Origin: CAZHPA01 sp964533945
GTDB taxonomy: Bacteria; Bacillota; Clostridia; Lachnospirales; WRBF01
DNA length: 64,000 nucleotides
Assembly: GCA_964533945.1 (NCBI GenBank)
Contig: CAZHPA010000003.1
Span: 1 to 64,000, forward strand
Reading direction: 5' to 3'
The position numbers were made by a program, and so were the translations under genes. The notes beneath the pieces were generated by a model. That model had not been told where the DNA came from. It made no database searches and saw only the letters and a list, made by a program, of their open reading frames with translations. Shown here in pieces: positions 41,881 through 51,381 of the stretch (position 1 is its first letter; each line of letters begins with the position of its first letter).

Positions 41881-43653
41881 ATGAAAAGAAAAATAATAAA
41901 CACATTAGCAATGACTCTTGCAGGAGTTGTAGCTTTTGGTAACGTTGCAATGGCTATGACTACACAACAAGGAGCAACTTATTCTGAACAAGTTGCCGCA
42001 TCACTTTTGGGAAGACCTGTAGTTGAAATAACACAATTTACTCAAAATGGACAACCTATTGAGCAAATACTTCAAGCTGCAGGAAAACTTGATGAATATC
42101 GTCGCATAATAATGCAAAACAATACTAACGTTAACAACGCCAACAACACAAGCGAACAAAAAAGAAGTATTGTTGTTGAAATGGATGAAATAAGCGGTAT
42201 GGCAGAAGGTGTTGGTTTAAGAATTGTTGCAGACCTTAACGAAAATGCAAACGACAGAGTTAAAGTTCAAGTTAGAGATGCAAACCAAGTAAATACTCCA
42301 GATAATACAAAAAGCATTATTTTAGACAGCAATAAAGGGAACGTTGACATAACAGTAACAGACGGAAAAAATGATAATTTTTCAGCTACATCAACAAACA
42401 CAACAGCTCAAAACAACACTAACATGAATAACCAAGGCGCTAATGAGTTTGGAATGAATAATCAAAATGCTAACAATTTTGGAATGAATAATCAAAATGC
42501 TAATAATTTTGGAGTAAACAATCAAAACGCTAACAATTTCGAAACAGCACAAAACAATAATCAAGGTCTTACAGCTTTTGACATGGGCAACGTAGGTAAT
42601 ACAGGAAACATGGGCAATATGAGCAACGCAGGAAATACAGGTAACGCAGGAAATACAGGTAACGCAGGAAATACAGGTGCAAATGCAACAGGCAGAGGCA
42701 CAAATGCAACAGGTAGAGGCAATGCAGGAAATGCAGGCGCAAATACAGCTGGTAATGCTGGTACAGCAGGTAATGCAGGAACAACTGGAACAGCAGGCGG
42801 CAGAGGTGGAAATACAGGAACTGCTGGTAATGCAGCAGGTACTACTGGAACAGCAGGCGGCAGAGGTGGAAATACAGGAACTGCTGGTACAGCAGGTACG
42901 GGCGCAACTGGAGCTACAGGCGCTGGAACAGCTGGCGGTACTGGAGCTACAGGCGCTGGAACAACTGGCGGTACTGGAGCTACAGGCGCTGGAACAGCTG
43001 GCGCAACAGGAGCTGGAGCTACTGGTGCTGGTGGAACAGGTGCTACAGGAGCTGGCGCAACAGGAGCAGGTACTGCAGGCGGAACAGGCGGAACAGGTGC
43101 TACAGGAGCTGGAACAGCTGGAGCTACTGGTGCTGGTGGAGCAGGTGCTACAGGAGCTGGCGCTACAGGTGCCGGAACAGCTGGAGGAACAGGAGCTACT
43201 GGAGCAGGAGCAGCTGGCGGAGCAGGTGGAGCTGGAACAGCAGGCGGTGCTGGTGGTGCAGGTGCAACAGCTGGCGGAGCAGGTGGAGCTGGAACAGCAG
43301 GCGGTGCTGGTGGCGGAGCAGGTGGCGCTGGCGGTGGCGGAGCTGCAGCAGCAAACAGCACAAATGTTTTTCCTAGCGAAGCTAAAATGTTAGGTATGAC
43401 ACAAAGACAATTAAAACACGCTTTAGAAAGTGGCGACAGCATTTATTCTATGATGTCTGAAGCTGGAAAACTTGATGAATATAAATCAAGCTTAGTTGTT
43501 TCAAATAAAAGAATGTTAGATAAAGCTGTTTCGCAAGGCAGATTTAGCGAAGAAGAAGCAAAAAGAATTCAAGCGCGCTATGAAGAAGAAATTCAAAATT
43601 GGGATGGCGCTGTAACACTTGAAAACTTAACAGAAGCAGCATATCAACTATAA
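41881..43653 (+). CDS. Exported Gly/Ala/Thr-rich protein with duplicated terminal domain
   Basis: The product is 590 residues with a signal peptide (ends near AMAM, residue 26). Residues about 31-78 hold a small helical unit (LGRPVVEITQF, then QAAGKLDEYRRI). Residues about 494-540 hold a related unit (LGMTQRQLKHAL, then SEAGKLDEYKSS). Between them are an Asn-rich part and a long Gly/Ala/Thr tract (about 255-490) with many GATGAGTAGG-type blocks. The tract is far richer in G+C than its surroundings. It could be a surface spacer or matrix protein. An antisense Pro/Ala-rich frame here is a shadow. Confidence 0.78.
   Translation: MKRKIINTLAMTLAGVVAFGNVAMAMTTQQGATYSEQVAASLLGRPVVEITQFTQNGQPIEQILQAAGKLDEYRRIIMQNNTNVNNANNTSEQKRSIVVEMDEISGMAEGVGLRIVADLNENANDRVKVQVRDANQVNTPDNTKSIILDSNKGNVDITVTDGKNDNFSATSTNTTAQNNTNMNNQGANEFGMNNQNANNFGMNNQNANNFGVNNQNANNFETAQNNNQGLTAFDMGNVGNTGNMGNMSNAGNTGNAGNTGNAGNTGANATGRGTNATGRGNAGNAGANTAGNAGTAGNAGTTGTAGGRGGNTGTAGNAAGTTGTAGGRGGNTGTAGTAGTGATGATGAGTAGGTGATGAGTTGGTGATGAGTAGATGAGATGAGGTGATGAGATGAGTAGGTGGTGATGAGTAGATGAGGAGATGAGATGAGTAGGTGATGAGAAGGAGGAGTAGGAGGAGATAGGAGGAGTAGGAGGGAGGAGGGGAAAANSTNVFPSEAKMLGMTQRQLKHALESGDSIYSMMSEAGKLDEYKSSLVVSNKRMLDKAVSQGRFSEEEAKRIQARYEEEIQNWDGAVTLENLTEAAYQL
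42680..43350 (+). repeat. G+C-rich Gly/Ala/Thr-coding repeat tract
   Basis: Short codon blocks (GGA, GCT, ACA, GGC in many orders) repeat across about 670 bases, including two near-identical 66-base stretches around 42780-42900 (GGAACAGCAGGCGGCAGAGG). Composition is strikingly unlike the A+T-rich flanks. The codons vary among synonyms, so not all repeats are recent copies. Confidence 0.75.
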
Positions 43654-43690
43654 TAAATCATTCAATAATCCCACTTAAAAATTAAAATTT

Positions 43691-43732
43691 GCCTATAATA
43701 TAACTGGCAAAAAGTTATATTATAGGCTTTTT
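43691..43732 (+). terminator. Terminator after the Gly/Ala/Thr-rich gene
   Basis: GCCTATAATATAAC pairs perfectly with GTTATATTATAGGC across a nine-base loop, followed by TTTTTATG. This is a strong intrinsic terminator. Confidence 0.9.
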
Positions 43733-43735
43733 ATG

Positions 43736-43764
43736 TTGACCAAACAGGAAATATGTACTAAAAT
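43736..43764 (+). promoter_or_regulatory. Promoter of the first BspA-type gene
   Basis: TTGACC (43736-43741), 17 bases and TAAAAT (43759-43764). The same layout recurs at 46591 and 51320. Confidence 0.7.
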
Positions 43765-43803
43765 ACTACTAGAATCAAAAACATATAAATAAGGGGGATT
43801 TTT

Positions 43804-46500
43804 ATGTTTAAAAAAAGATTATTGCTTTTAGCAACAACAATTACTGCAATTTTAGCATTTAATTCTAGCATTTTAGGAAAAGGCATAACTGCAGAAAATT
43901 CAAATTCAGACGATTTTAATGAATATGAAGAAAGTATTTGGAAACATCCAGAATTAAGCACAGAAGACTTCTCTTACAAAGTTTCCCAAAATGACACAGT
44001 TGCTATTACAAAATATGAAGGCGAAGACAAAGAAGTTGCTATACCTGACAAAATAAACGGAAGAAATGTCACTGATATTTGGCAAGATGCATTTTCTAAT
44101 AAAGATATAACATCAGTAAAAATACCAAGTACTGTTAAAAATATTGATTTATATGCGTTTTGGAACTGCTTTAAATTAGCTTCCATAGAAGTTGCTGAAA
44201 ATAACCCAAATTACCTATCAATAGATGGCGTACTTTACAATAAAAATAAAACAGCTTTACTTATATACCCTCCTTCAAAAGAAGATTCTGAATTTTTAAT
44301 ATATGACAGCGTTAATGAAATTAAAGCAACAGACTTTTTAGAATATTCCAACCTAGCTTACATAAAAGTTTCTGAAAATAATCTTAATTACACATCAATA
44401 GATGGTGTGCTTTATAATAAAGACAAAACAGCTTTAATTGCATACCCTCCAAAGAAACAAGACCTAAAACTTTCAATACCTGATAGCGTTAACGAAATTA
44501 AATATTCTACATTTTTAAACTGCTATAATTTAAACTCCATAGAAGTTTCTAAAAATAACGCCAACTACTTATCAATAGATGGCATACTTTATAGCAAAGA
44601 CAAAGAAACGCTGCTTGTTTGCCCTAAAGGAAATAAGCGATTAAATTTAATAATACCTGATGGTGTCTTAATTATTAAAGAAAGAGCATTTGAAAATTGC
44701 TTGAATTTAGTGTCGTTAATAATGCCAAACAGCATTTTAAGAGTTGAAGCAAGTGCATTTAAAAACTGTCAAAGTTTAGTTTCTATAACAATGTCAAATA
44801 ACATTTCAGGCATTGAAAGCTATACATTTTTAAATTGCACAAGCTTAACTTCAATAACAATACCAAATATGGCTGGAGTCATTTCAAATAAGGCGTTTTC
44901 TAATTGCTATAATTTAGCATTAGTAACAGCTTCAAGTACTGTAGGTAGCATTGCGGAAGACGCTTTTGATAATTGCCATAAAGACTTGTTAATAATATGT
45001 GAATCGGGAAGCAACTTTGAATACTATGCAAAAAATAAAAATATACCATTTAAATTAAAGACGAGTAAAACTTTAGATGGTTTATACTATGCTATATATG
45101 AAAATACAGTTTCCATAACTAAATATGAAGGTAACAGAGCAAACATTTCTATTCCGGCAGCAATAGAAGGCGTACCCGTTGTAACCATTAGGTACGATGC
45201 ATTTTCAAACTGCACAAGCTTAACACAAATAACAATACCAAGCAGCGTTAAATATATTCAAGACAACGCATTTTTGGGCTGTCCTAACTTAAATTCTATA
45301 AAAGTTTCTGAAAATAATCCCGACTATTCATCAAAAAATGGTGTCCTTTATAATAAAGATAAAACAGTTTTAATTGCATATCCTCCAGCAAAACAAGAAT
45401 CCGAATTTTTAATACCTGATAGCGTTACCGAAGTTAAGCGGTCAGTATTTAGAAACTGCTATAATTTAACTTGCATAAAAGTTTCTGAAAATAATTCAAA
45501 ATATTCGTCCGAAAATGGAATGCTTTTCAATAAAACTAAAACATCGTTAATTATTTGTCCAAAAGCAAAACAAGAATCAGAGCTTTTAATACCAAATGGT
45601 ACTTTAACTATTGAACCAACTGCATTTTCAGACTGTATTAACTTAGCTTCAATAACAGTGCCAAGTAGTGTTCAAGTTATTGAACAAGATGCATTTTTAA
45701 ACTGTTTTGGTTTAAGTTCTATAAAAGTTTCAAAAAGTAACCCAAACTATTCGTCAATAGATGGTGTACTTTATAGTAAAAGTGGAACGGTTTTAATTGC
45801 ATATCCTCCGGCAAAGCAAAATTCAGAATTTTTAATACCTGATAGCGTTGTTGATATGGCGTACCCAATATTTGTAGGTTGCAATAATATAACTTCCATA
45901 AAAGTTTCTGAAAATAACCCTAATTACTCCTCGGATAGCGGTGTGCTTTTTAATAAAAATAAAACAATATTAATTTTTTGTCCAAGAGCAAAGCAACAAT
46001 CAGAGCTTTTAATACCAGATAGCACTTTAATTATTGAGAGAAATGCATTTTCAAATTGCTCTGGCTTAATTTCAATAGTAATACCAAATGGTGTTGCAAG
46101 CATTAGAGAATATGCATTTAGCAACTGTAGCAATTTAAAGTCAATAACAATACCAAATAGCGTTACATATGTTGGAGAATATGCATTTAGCGGTTGCACA
46201 AATTTAAAATCAGCGGAAGTATCAAACGATGTTAAAGTTATTAAAGGATATACATTTTCTGAATGCGCAAGCTTAATGTCGATAACAATACCAGATGGTG
46301 TTTTGGCAATTAAAGACTATGCATTTTCCGGTTGTAAAAGCTTAACATCAATAGAAATACCGAACAGTGCTATAGATATTGAACCTGCTATATTTTCAGA
46401 CTGTTTTGCTTTAAAAACAATAACAGTACCGGCTAACATTAAACCTATCTATGAAAAAGTTCTTAATGAGCCGTTTAAACATTTAGTAGTGGTAAAATAA
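43804..46500 (+). CDS. BspA-type leucine-rich-repeat surface protein (898 residues)
   Basis: The product is 898 residues with a signal peptide (residues 1-22). From about residue 60 to the end it consists of LRR_5/BspA units of about 23 residues (LTSITIPNxVxxIxxxAFxNCxx), interrupted by the family's NNPNYSSIDGVLYNKDKTxLIAYPPAKQ insert about eight times. There is a second start of the array near 420 (VSITKYEG), so it looks like two arrays in tandem. No dockerin, SLH or sorting signal is present, unlike its neighbours. Such proteins bind host or matrix molecules. It has an AAGGGGGA ribosome site. Confidence 0.88.
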   Translation: MFKKRLLLLATTITAILAFNSSILGKGITAENSNSDDFNEYEESIWKHPELSTEDFSYKVSQNDTVAITKYEGEDKEVAIPDKINGRNVTDIWQDAFSNKDITSVKIPSTVKNIDLYAFWNCFKLASIEVAENNPNYLSIDGVLYNKNKTALLIYPPSKEDSEFLIYDSVNEIKATDFLEYSNLAYIKVSENNLNYTSIDGVLYNKDKTALIAYPPKKQDLKLSIPDSVNEIKYSTFLNCYNLNSIEVSKNNANYLSIDGILYSKDKETLLVCPKGNKRLNLIIPDGVLIIKERAFENCLNLVSLIMPNSILRVEASAFKNCQSLVSITMSNNISGIESYTFLNCTSLTSITIPNMAGVISNKAFSNCYNLALVTASSTVGSIAEDAFDNCHKDLLIICESGSNFEYYAKNKNIPFKLKTSKTLDGLYYAIYENTVSITKYEGNRANISIPAAIEGVPVVTIRYDAFSNCTSLTQITIPSSVKYIQDNAFLGCPNLNSIKVSENNPDYSSKNGVLYNKDKTVLIAYPPAKQESEFLIPDSVTEVKRSVFRNCYNLTCIKVSENNSKYSSENGMLFNKTKTSLIICPKAKQESELLIPNGTLTIEPTAFSDCINLASITVPSSVQVIEQDAFLNCFGLSSIKVSKSNPNYSSIDGVLYSKSGTVLIAYPPAKQNSEFLIPDSVVDMAYPIFVGCNNITSIKVSENNPNYSSDSGVLFNKNKTILIFCPRAKQQSELLIPDSTLIIERNAFSNCSGLISIVIPNGVASIREYAFSNCSNLKSITIPNSVTYVGEYAFSGCTNLKSAEVSNDVKVIKGYTFSECASLMSITIPDGVLAIKDYAFSGCKSLTSIEIPNSAIDIEPAIFSDCFALKTITVPANIKPIYEKVLNEPFKHLVVVK

Positions 46501-46590
46501 ATAAAGATAATTAATATCTAAAGTTTATAGTATGGCTAACAGAAGTGGACTTTTGGCGGTTTTAATAGTTGTACTATAAGCTTTTTAATA

Positions 46591-46619
46591 TTGACCGGAT
46601 AGTAAATATTTGCTAAACT
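46591..46619 (+). promoter_or_regulatory. Promoter of the second BspA-type gene
   Basis: TTGACC (46591-46596), 17 bases and TAAACT (46614-46619). The bases TTTGC just before the -10 also occur before the third gene. Confidence 0.65.
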
Positions 46620-46682
46620 ACTATTAGTTTTAGAAATAAGGAGGGAAGAAATTAGATTTTAGATTAAATAAGGGGGAGCTTT

Positions 46683-49600
46683 ATGCTTAAAAGATTTTTA
46701 TCTTTTTTATTAATAACTGCAATTACAATTGCAGCGGTTAGTACGGGTGTTTTGGCGGAAAGCGAAGTTACAATTGAAACCGCTGATTTTATGAAACAAG
46801 AAACAATGCTTGAAGATATTTTGCCAAAGGATTATACCCCAATTGGTGACGAAAGAATTACTGAAGCAGAACAGCAAGAGTACATAGAAACAATGGCAAT
46901 ATTTGGGGATTGGGAATACACAATTAACGATGATAATGCAACGGTTACTATAACTAAATATAAAGGTACAAGTAGCGAGGTTGTTATTCCATCAGGAATT
47001 AATGAGTTTCCTGTTGTAGGTATTGGAAATTTAGCGTTTGCTTATCGTTCCGGTTTGACATCAATAACAATACCGGATAGCGTTACGAGTATCGGGGATC
47101 AGGCGTTCTCCGCGTGCTCTGAATTGGCTTTCATAGAGGTTTCCGAAGATAATTCTAATTATTCATCAATAGAAGGCGTGCTTTATAGCAAAGATAAAAC
47201 TACTTTAATTGCATACCCTGTCGAAAAAAACGAGACGGAGTTTTCAATACCAAATAACGTTACAAGTATTGGAGATGGGGCATTTTATTATTGCTCTAAA
47301 TTAACTTCAATAACAATACCTAATGGCGTTACAAATATTGGAGATGGGGCATTTTATTATTGCTCTAAATTAACTTCAATAACAATACCTAATGGCGTTA
47401 CAAATATTGGAGATAGCGCATTTTCTTGTTGTTATAGTTTAACATCAATAACAATACCGGATAGTGTTACAAGTATTGGGGAACGGGCATTTTATGACTG
47501 TCGATGGCTAGTTTCAATAATAATGCCAAATAGTGTTATGAGCATTGGAAATAGCGTATTTGACCAGTGCTTTAGGCTAGCTTCAATAAAAATACCAAAT
47601 AGCGTTACAAGTATTGGAGATAAGGCATTTTCCAATTGTCACGCTTTAACTTCAATAACAATACCAAATAATGTTATAAGTATTGGAGATGAGGCGTTTT
47701 CCAGTTGCCCTTTAACTTCAATAGCAATACCAAATAGTGTTATAAGTATTGGAGATAGAGCGTTTTCTTATTGTTATAGTTTAACATCAATAACAATACC
47801 AGATAGTGTTATAAATATTGGAGATGGAGTATTTTCCAACTGCACTAATCTAACTTCTTTAGAAATTTCCAAAAGCAACCCTAAATATTCTTCAATAGAA
47901 AATATAATTTATAATAAAGATAAAACAACTTTGGTTGCATATTCTGCTGGGAAAAAGGAAGCGGAATTTTCAATACCAAATAGCGTTACAAGTATTAGAG
48001 ATTATACATTTTACGGTTGCCGCAGCCTAGTTTCAATAAAAATACCAAATAGCGTTACAAGTATTGGGAATCAGGCATTTTGGAACTGCTCTAAATTAAC
48101 TTCAATAACAATACCAGATGGTGTTACAAATATTGGAAACTCAACATTTAGTTACTGCTCTAGTCTAACTTCAATAACAATACCAAATAGCGTTATAAGT
48201 ATTGGGGATTGGGCGTTTGCTTATTGCTCCAGTTTGACTTCAATAACAATACCAAATAGCGTTACAAGTATTGGGGATTGGGCATTTTACAATTGTTCCA
48301 ACTTAGCGTCAATAGCTATACCTAATGGTATTACAAGTATTGGATATAGCGCATTTTCTCGGTGCACCAGCCTAACATCAATAACAATACCAAATAGCGT
48401 TACAAGTATTGGGGATCAGGCATTTTATAATTGCAGTAGTTTAACATCAATAACAATACCAAATAGCGTTACATATATTGGAGGTAGTGCATTTCACGAT
48501 TGTATAAATTTAACTATTTACGGCTACAAAGACTCATATGCAGAAACATATGCAAAAAATAAGGGAATAACATTTAAACTAATAGATAATTCAGGAGAAA
48601 CTATCCCCGTAACTTCCGTTGTTATTCCGTTTGGCAATGGCCGGCTTAACATAGGAGAAACAACAAAATTAAATGTTTGGGTGCTTCCGAATAATGCTAC
48701 AAATAAAAATGTAACATGGTCAAGCAATAAGCCGGAAATAGCAACTGTTGATACAAACGGCAAAGTTACAGCAATTGCAGAAGGAACGGCTATAATTACT
48801 GTAAAAACTGTTGATGGCGGGTTTGAACATAGCTGTACTATTACAGTTCTGTCGAATGCAAATGATAACCTGAAAATAGGAACTGCTTTCTTTGATGTAA
48901 ATAGCGATGTAGCAACAGGTAAGGTAGCAAATGTACCAATAACAGTAAGAGATAGTTATTTCTCTGAATCTTCCACTAAATATAACCATAATTTAGCCAA
49001 GCTTTCAATGAGTCTTTCTGCATCTGCATATAATAGTAAATGGCGTCCAACTTTAAACCAATACATAAAAAGCGCATTAAACGATTTAGGATTTGAAGAT
49101 TTAAATTTCACAAACTATGTTGCAATAAAAGATACAGAAGCCAATGAAATTGGATTGTCTTTAGGTCATAAAACTATAAGTGTTAACAACGAAACATTTG
49201 ATTTAATTGTAATTGTTTGCCGAGGAACTGAAGGTGGCGAATGGTATAGCAATTTTAATCTTTCTAAAAGCAACAACGGAAAATATGACGATAAAATTCA
49301 CAATGGATTTGATATTGCCGCTTTAGGCAGTCAAGCCATTATTAATGAATATATTAATAATTATGTGGGTAGTAGTGGTCGTAAAAAGAAAATATTGTTA
49401 ACTGGACATAGCAGAGGCGGCGCTGTAGCAAATTTATTAGGTGCTAAAATAACAAAGGAAAATAAAATTGCTAACAAGCACGATATTTTTACATACACTT
49501 TTGCAACCCCCAATGTCGAAATGATTACTTCTTTGCAAAAAGATTCAATGGAAAACATTTTTAACATTGTAAATCCAGAGGATTTTGTTACATGCTCAAT

Positions 49601-51224
49601 ACTAAATAGTTGGGGATACAACAAATACGGGAAAGATTTAGTTTTACTTAGCAAAGACAAGGCTTGGAGAAAAGAAGTTTATAGCGAAATGAATAACCAA
49701 TTTAAAACTCTTACAGATTCGTCATTTACTTCATTTAAAAATGGAGCCACAACAACTCAAAAGTTTACAGAAAACTTCCACAAGTACAGCAAGGGCAGTG
49801 TTTGGGGATTTTATAATATTGATATTAGCGGAATTGGTAAGAAATTGACGTGCAAAGATTATACTAATTCATTATCTGATGTATTGTTAGGAAAAGGTGG
49901 TTCGCTTTCTCTTTTGTATAGTTACGCTCCGATTATTAAAGATATTACTTCTTATTTTATCAGTAACCATACGTTGCAAAAAACAATATCTTTTTCACAC
50001 GCACCGGAAACCTATGTAAGTTGGCTTAAAGCCGGTAATGAAAATGAAGTATTTATTAATCCTCCAAATGGATTTATTGACCCAAATTCCAATTCTTATC
50101 AAGTTACAGTTAAATGTCCGGTAGACGTAAACGTATACGACAGCAACAATGTGCTTGTTGGCAAGGTTGCAAACAACATTATTGACGAAACTATAGAAGA
50201 CAACGTACCAATTATCGTTGAAAATGATGTTAAACATATATACTTGCCGAGTGATGAAATTTTTAAAGTTGAGGTTATAGGAACGGACGCTGGGACTATG
50301 GACTATACAGTTTGCGAAATTGATGCTTACGGCGAAGAAATTCAAAGACATAATATATATGATATTCCTTTAGAAGTTGGAAAAACTTTAGTTGCAAACA
50401 TTGATAATACACAAGTTGATGAACCGGAATATAATGTGCTTAACGTAGTTGATAGCAAAGGAGAAGTTATAGAAACTGTTGAAGCAGATGAAATTATAAC
50501 AAAGGAAGAACAAGGGGATATTTGTATTACAACAACAGCAACCGAAGGCGGTCAAACTTTTGGTAGCGGTAATTATACTAAAGGGGATTATGTAACACTT
50601 AATACTATTTTAGACCAAGGCTATGTATTTGTAGGTTGGTATGAAAATGGAAATAAAATAGAAGGTGCTAGTGAAAATTATAGCTTTTATGCTCACGAAA
50701 GCAGAGAACTAGAAGCAAAGCTTGAAAAAATAAATGGCTTTAGCTTAATCGGCAAAGTTAAAACATATAACCCAAACAATTCAACCAATATTACTTTGAA
50801 ACAAAACGGCGAAATTAAATATACAACAACAATAGAGCCAATAATGGGGGCAGGTCAAGTTGAGCAAGTGTTCCAATTTGAAAATATTTTCCCTGGAACA
50901 TATACATTAGAAGTAGCAAAACAAGTGCATACAACATTTATAGTAAACAACATAGTCATTTCAAATCAAAATGTAGACTTAACGCAAGACAATAGACAAC
51001 AAGTTAAGCTAATTACTCCTCCTTGCGGCGATATTAACGGCAACGGCAATATTAACACAGAAGATTTAAGCATTCTTCTATCATCAAATAATTTCAACAA
51101 ATCAACCCAAGATGCAGTTAACAATCTTGCAGATGTTGACGGAAATGGCAACATAAACATTAATGACCTTTCAGCTTTACTTTCTACAAATAATTTTAAT
51201 AAGGGAAATGTTACTATTGATTAG
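46683..51224 (+). CDS. BspA-type LRR protein with Ig-like, lipase-3 and dockerin-like domains
   Basis: The product is 1513 residues with a signal peptide. Residues about 105-630 are LRR_5 units (SLTSITIPNSVTSIGDxAFYNCS). Then come a Big_2 Ig-like domain (about 640-725), a class-3 lipase domain (about 770-1030) with nucleophile Ser910 in GHSRGGAVANLLGA, and after linkers a bacterial repeat (GYVFVGWYENGNKIEG). A small beta domain (about 1385-1445) precedes a dockerin-like pair near 1448-1510 with calcium loops DINGNGNINTEDL and DVDGNGNININDL. It is exported and may act on lipid esters. Two LRR copies are identical at the DNA level (47271-47408). Confidence 0.88.
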   Translation: MLKRFLSFLLITAITIAAVSTGVLAESEVTIETADFMKQETMLEDILPKDYTPIGDERITEAEQQEYIETMAIFGDWEYTINDDNATVTITKYKGTSSEVVIPSGINEFPVVGIGNLAFAYRSGLTSITIPDSVTSIGDQAFSACSELAFIEVSEDNSNYSSIEGVLYSKDKTTLIAYPVEKNETEFSIPNNVTSIGDGAFYYCSKLTSITIPNGVTNIGDGAFYYCSKLTSITIPNGVTNIGDSAFSCCYSLTSITIPDSVTSIGERAFYDCRWLVSIIMPNSVMSIGNSVFDQCFRLASIKIPNSVTSIGDKAFSNCHALTSITIPNNVISIGDEAFSSCPLTSIAIPNSVISIGDRAFSYCYSLTSITIPDSVINIGDGVFSNCTNLTSLEISKSNPKYSSIENIIYNKDKTTLVAYSAGKKEAEFSIPNSVTSIRDYTFYGCRSLVSIKIPNSVTSIGNQAFWNCSKLTSITIPDGVTNIGNSTFSYCSSLTSITIPNSVISIGDWAFAYCSSLTSITIPNSVTSIGDWAFYNCSNLASIAIPNGITSIGYSAFSRCTSLTSITIPNSVTSIGDQAFYNCSSLTSITIPNSVTYIGGSAFHDCINLTIYGYKDSYAETYAKNKGITFKLIDNSGETIPVTSVVIPFGNGRLNIGETTKLNVWVLPNNATNKNVTWSSNKPEIATVDTNGKVTAIAEGTAIITVKTVDGGFEHSCTITVLSNANDNLKIGTAFFDVNSDVATGKVANVPITVRDSYFSESSTKYNHNLAKLSMSLSASAYNSKWRPTLNQYIKSALNDLGFEDLNFTNYVAIKDTEANEIGLSLGHKTISVNNETFDLIVIVCRGTEGGEWYSNFNLSKSNNGKYDDKIHNGFDIAALGSQAIINEYINNYVGSSGRKKKILLTGHSRGGAVANLLGAKITKENKIANKHDIFTYTFATPNVEMITSLQKDSMENIFNIVNPEDFVTCSILNSWGYNKYGKDLVLLSKDKAWRKEVYSEMNNQFKTLTDSSFTSFKNGATTTQKFTENFHKYSKGSVWGFYNIDISGIGKKLTCKDYTNSLSDVLLGKGGSLSLLYSYAPIIKDITSYFISNHTLQKTISFSHAPETYVSWLKAGNENEVFINPPNGFIDPNSNSYQVTVKCPVDVNVYDSNNVLVGKVANNIIDETIEDNVPIIVENDVKHIYLPSDEIFKVEVIGTDAGTMDYTVCEIDAYGEEIQRHNIYDIPLEVGKTLVANIDNTQVDEPEYNVLNVVDSKGEVIETVEADEIITKEEQGDICITTTATEGGQTFGSGNYTKGDYVTLNTILDQGYVFVGWYENGNKIEGASENYSFYAHESRELEAKLEKINGFSLIGKVKTYNPNNSTNITLKQNGEIKYTTTIEPIMGAGQVEQVFQFENIFPGTYTLEVAKQVHTTFIVNNIVISNQNVDLTQDNRQQVKLITPPCGDINGNGNINTEDLSILLSSNNFNKSTQDAVNNLADVDGNGNININDLSALLSTNNFNKGNVTID
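47271..47408 (+). repeat. 69-bp exact tandem repeat in the LRR array
   Basis: Two consecutive copies with 69-base period (starts 47271 and 47340) are identical base for base apart from the unit edges. Each encodes one 23-residue LRR unit. Identity at synonymous sites points to recent duplication or conversion. Confidence 0.85.
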
Positions 51225-51319
51225 AAATAGCATTATAAGCTTTCAATAACTTCAGCTTTACTTTTCTGTAGCTAATTTTAATGTGGGAAGTATTGCCGCT
51301 ACTAATTTGTTAAAAGTGG

Positions 51320-51348
51320 TTGCCAATTAAGCAAGAGTTTGCTAAAAT
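51320..51348 (+). promoter_or_regulatory. Promoter of the third BspA-type gene
   Basis: TTGCCA (51320-51325), 17 bases and TAAAAT (51343-51348), with TTTGC just before the -10 as at 46614. Confidence 0.62.
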
Positions 51349-51381
51349 AAGTTATATTTATAATTAAGGAGGGAGTGTTTT

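Noticed and set aside
42680..43350. Collagen-like Gly-X-Y domain
   Set aside because: Glycines are spaced irregularly at one, two or three residues, so a triple helix is not supported.
42561..43442. A 293-residue minus-strand Pro/Ala-rich open frame
   Set aside because: It is the antisense shadow of the Gly/Ala/Thr codons of the exported protein; it has no ribosome site or domain.
47040..48560. CRISPR-like regular repeats
   Set aside because: The 69-base periodicity is coding, in frame, and encodes LRR units without unique spacers.
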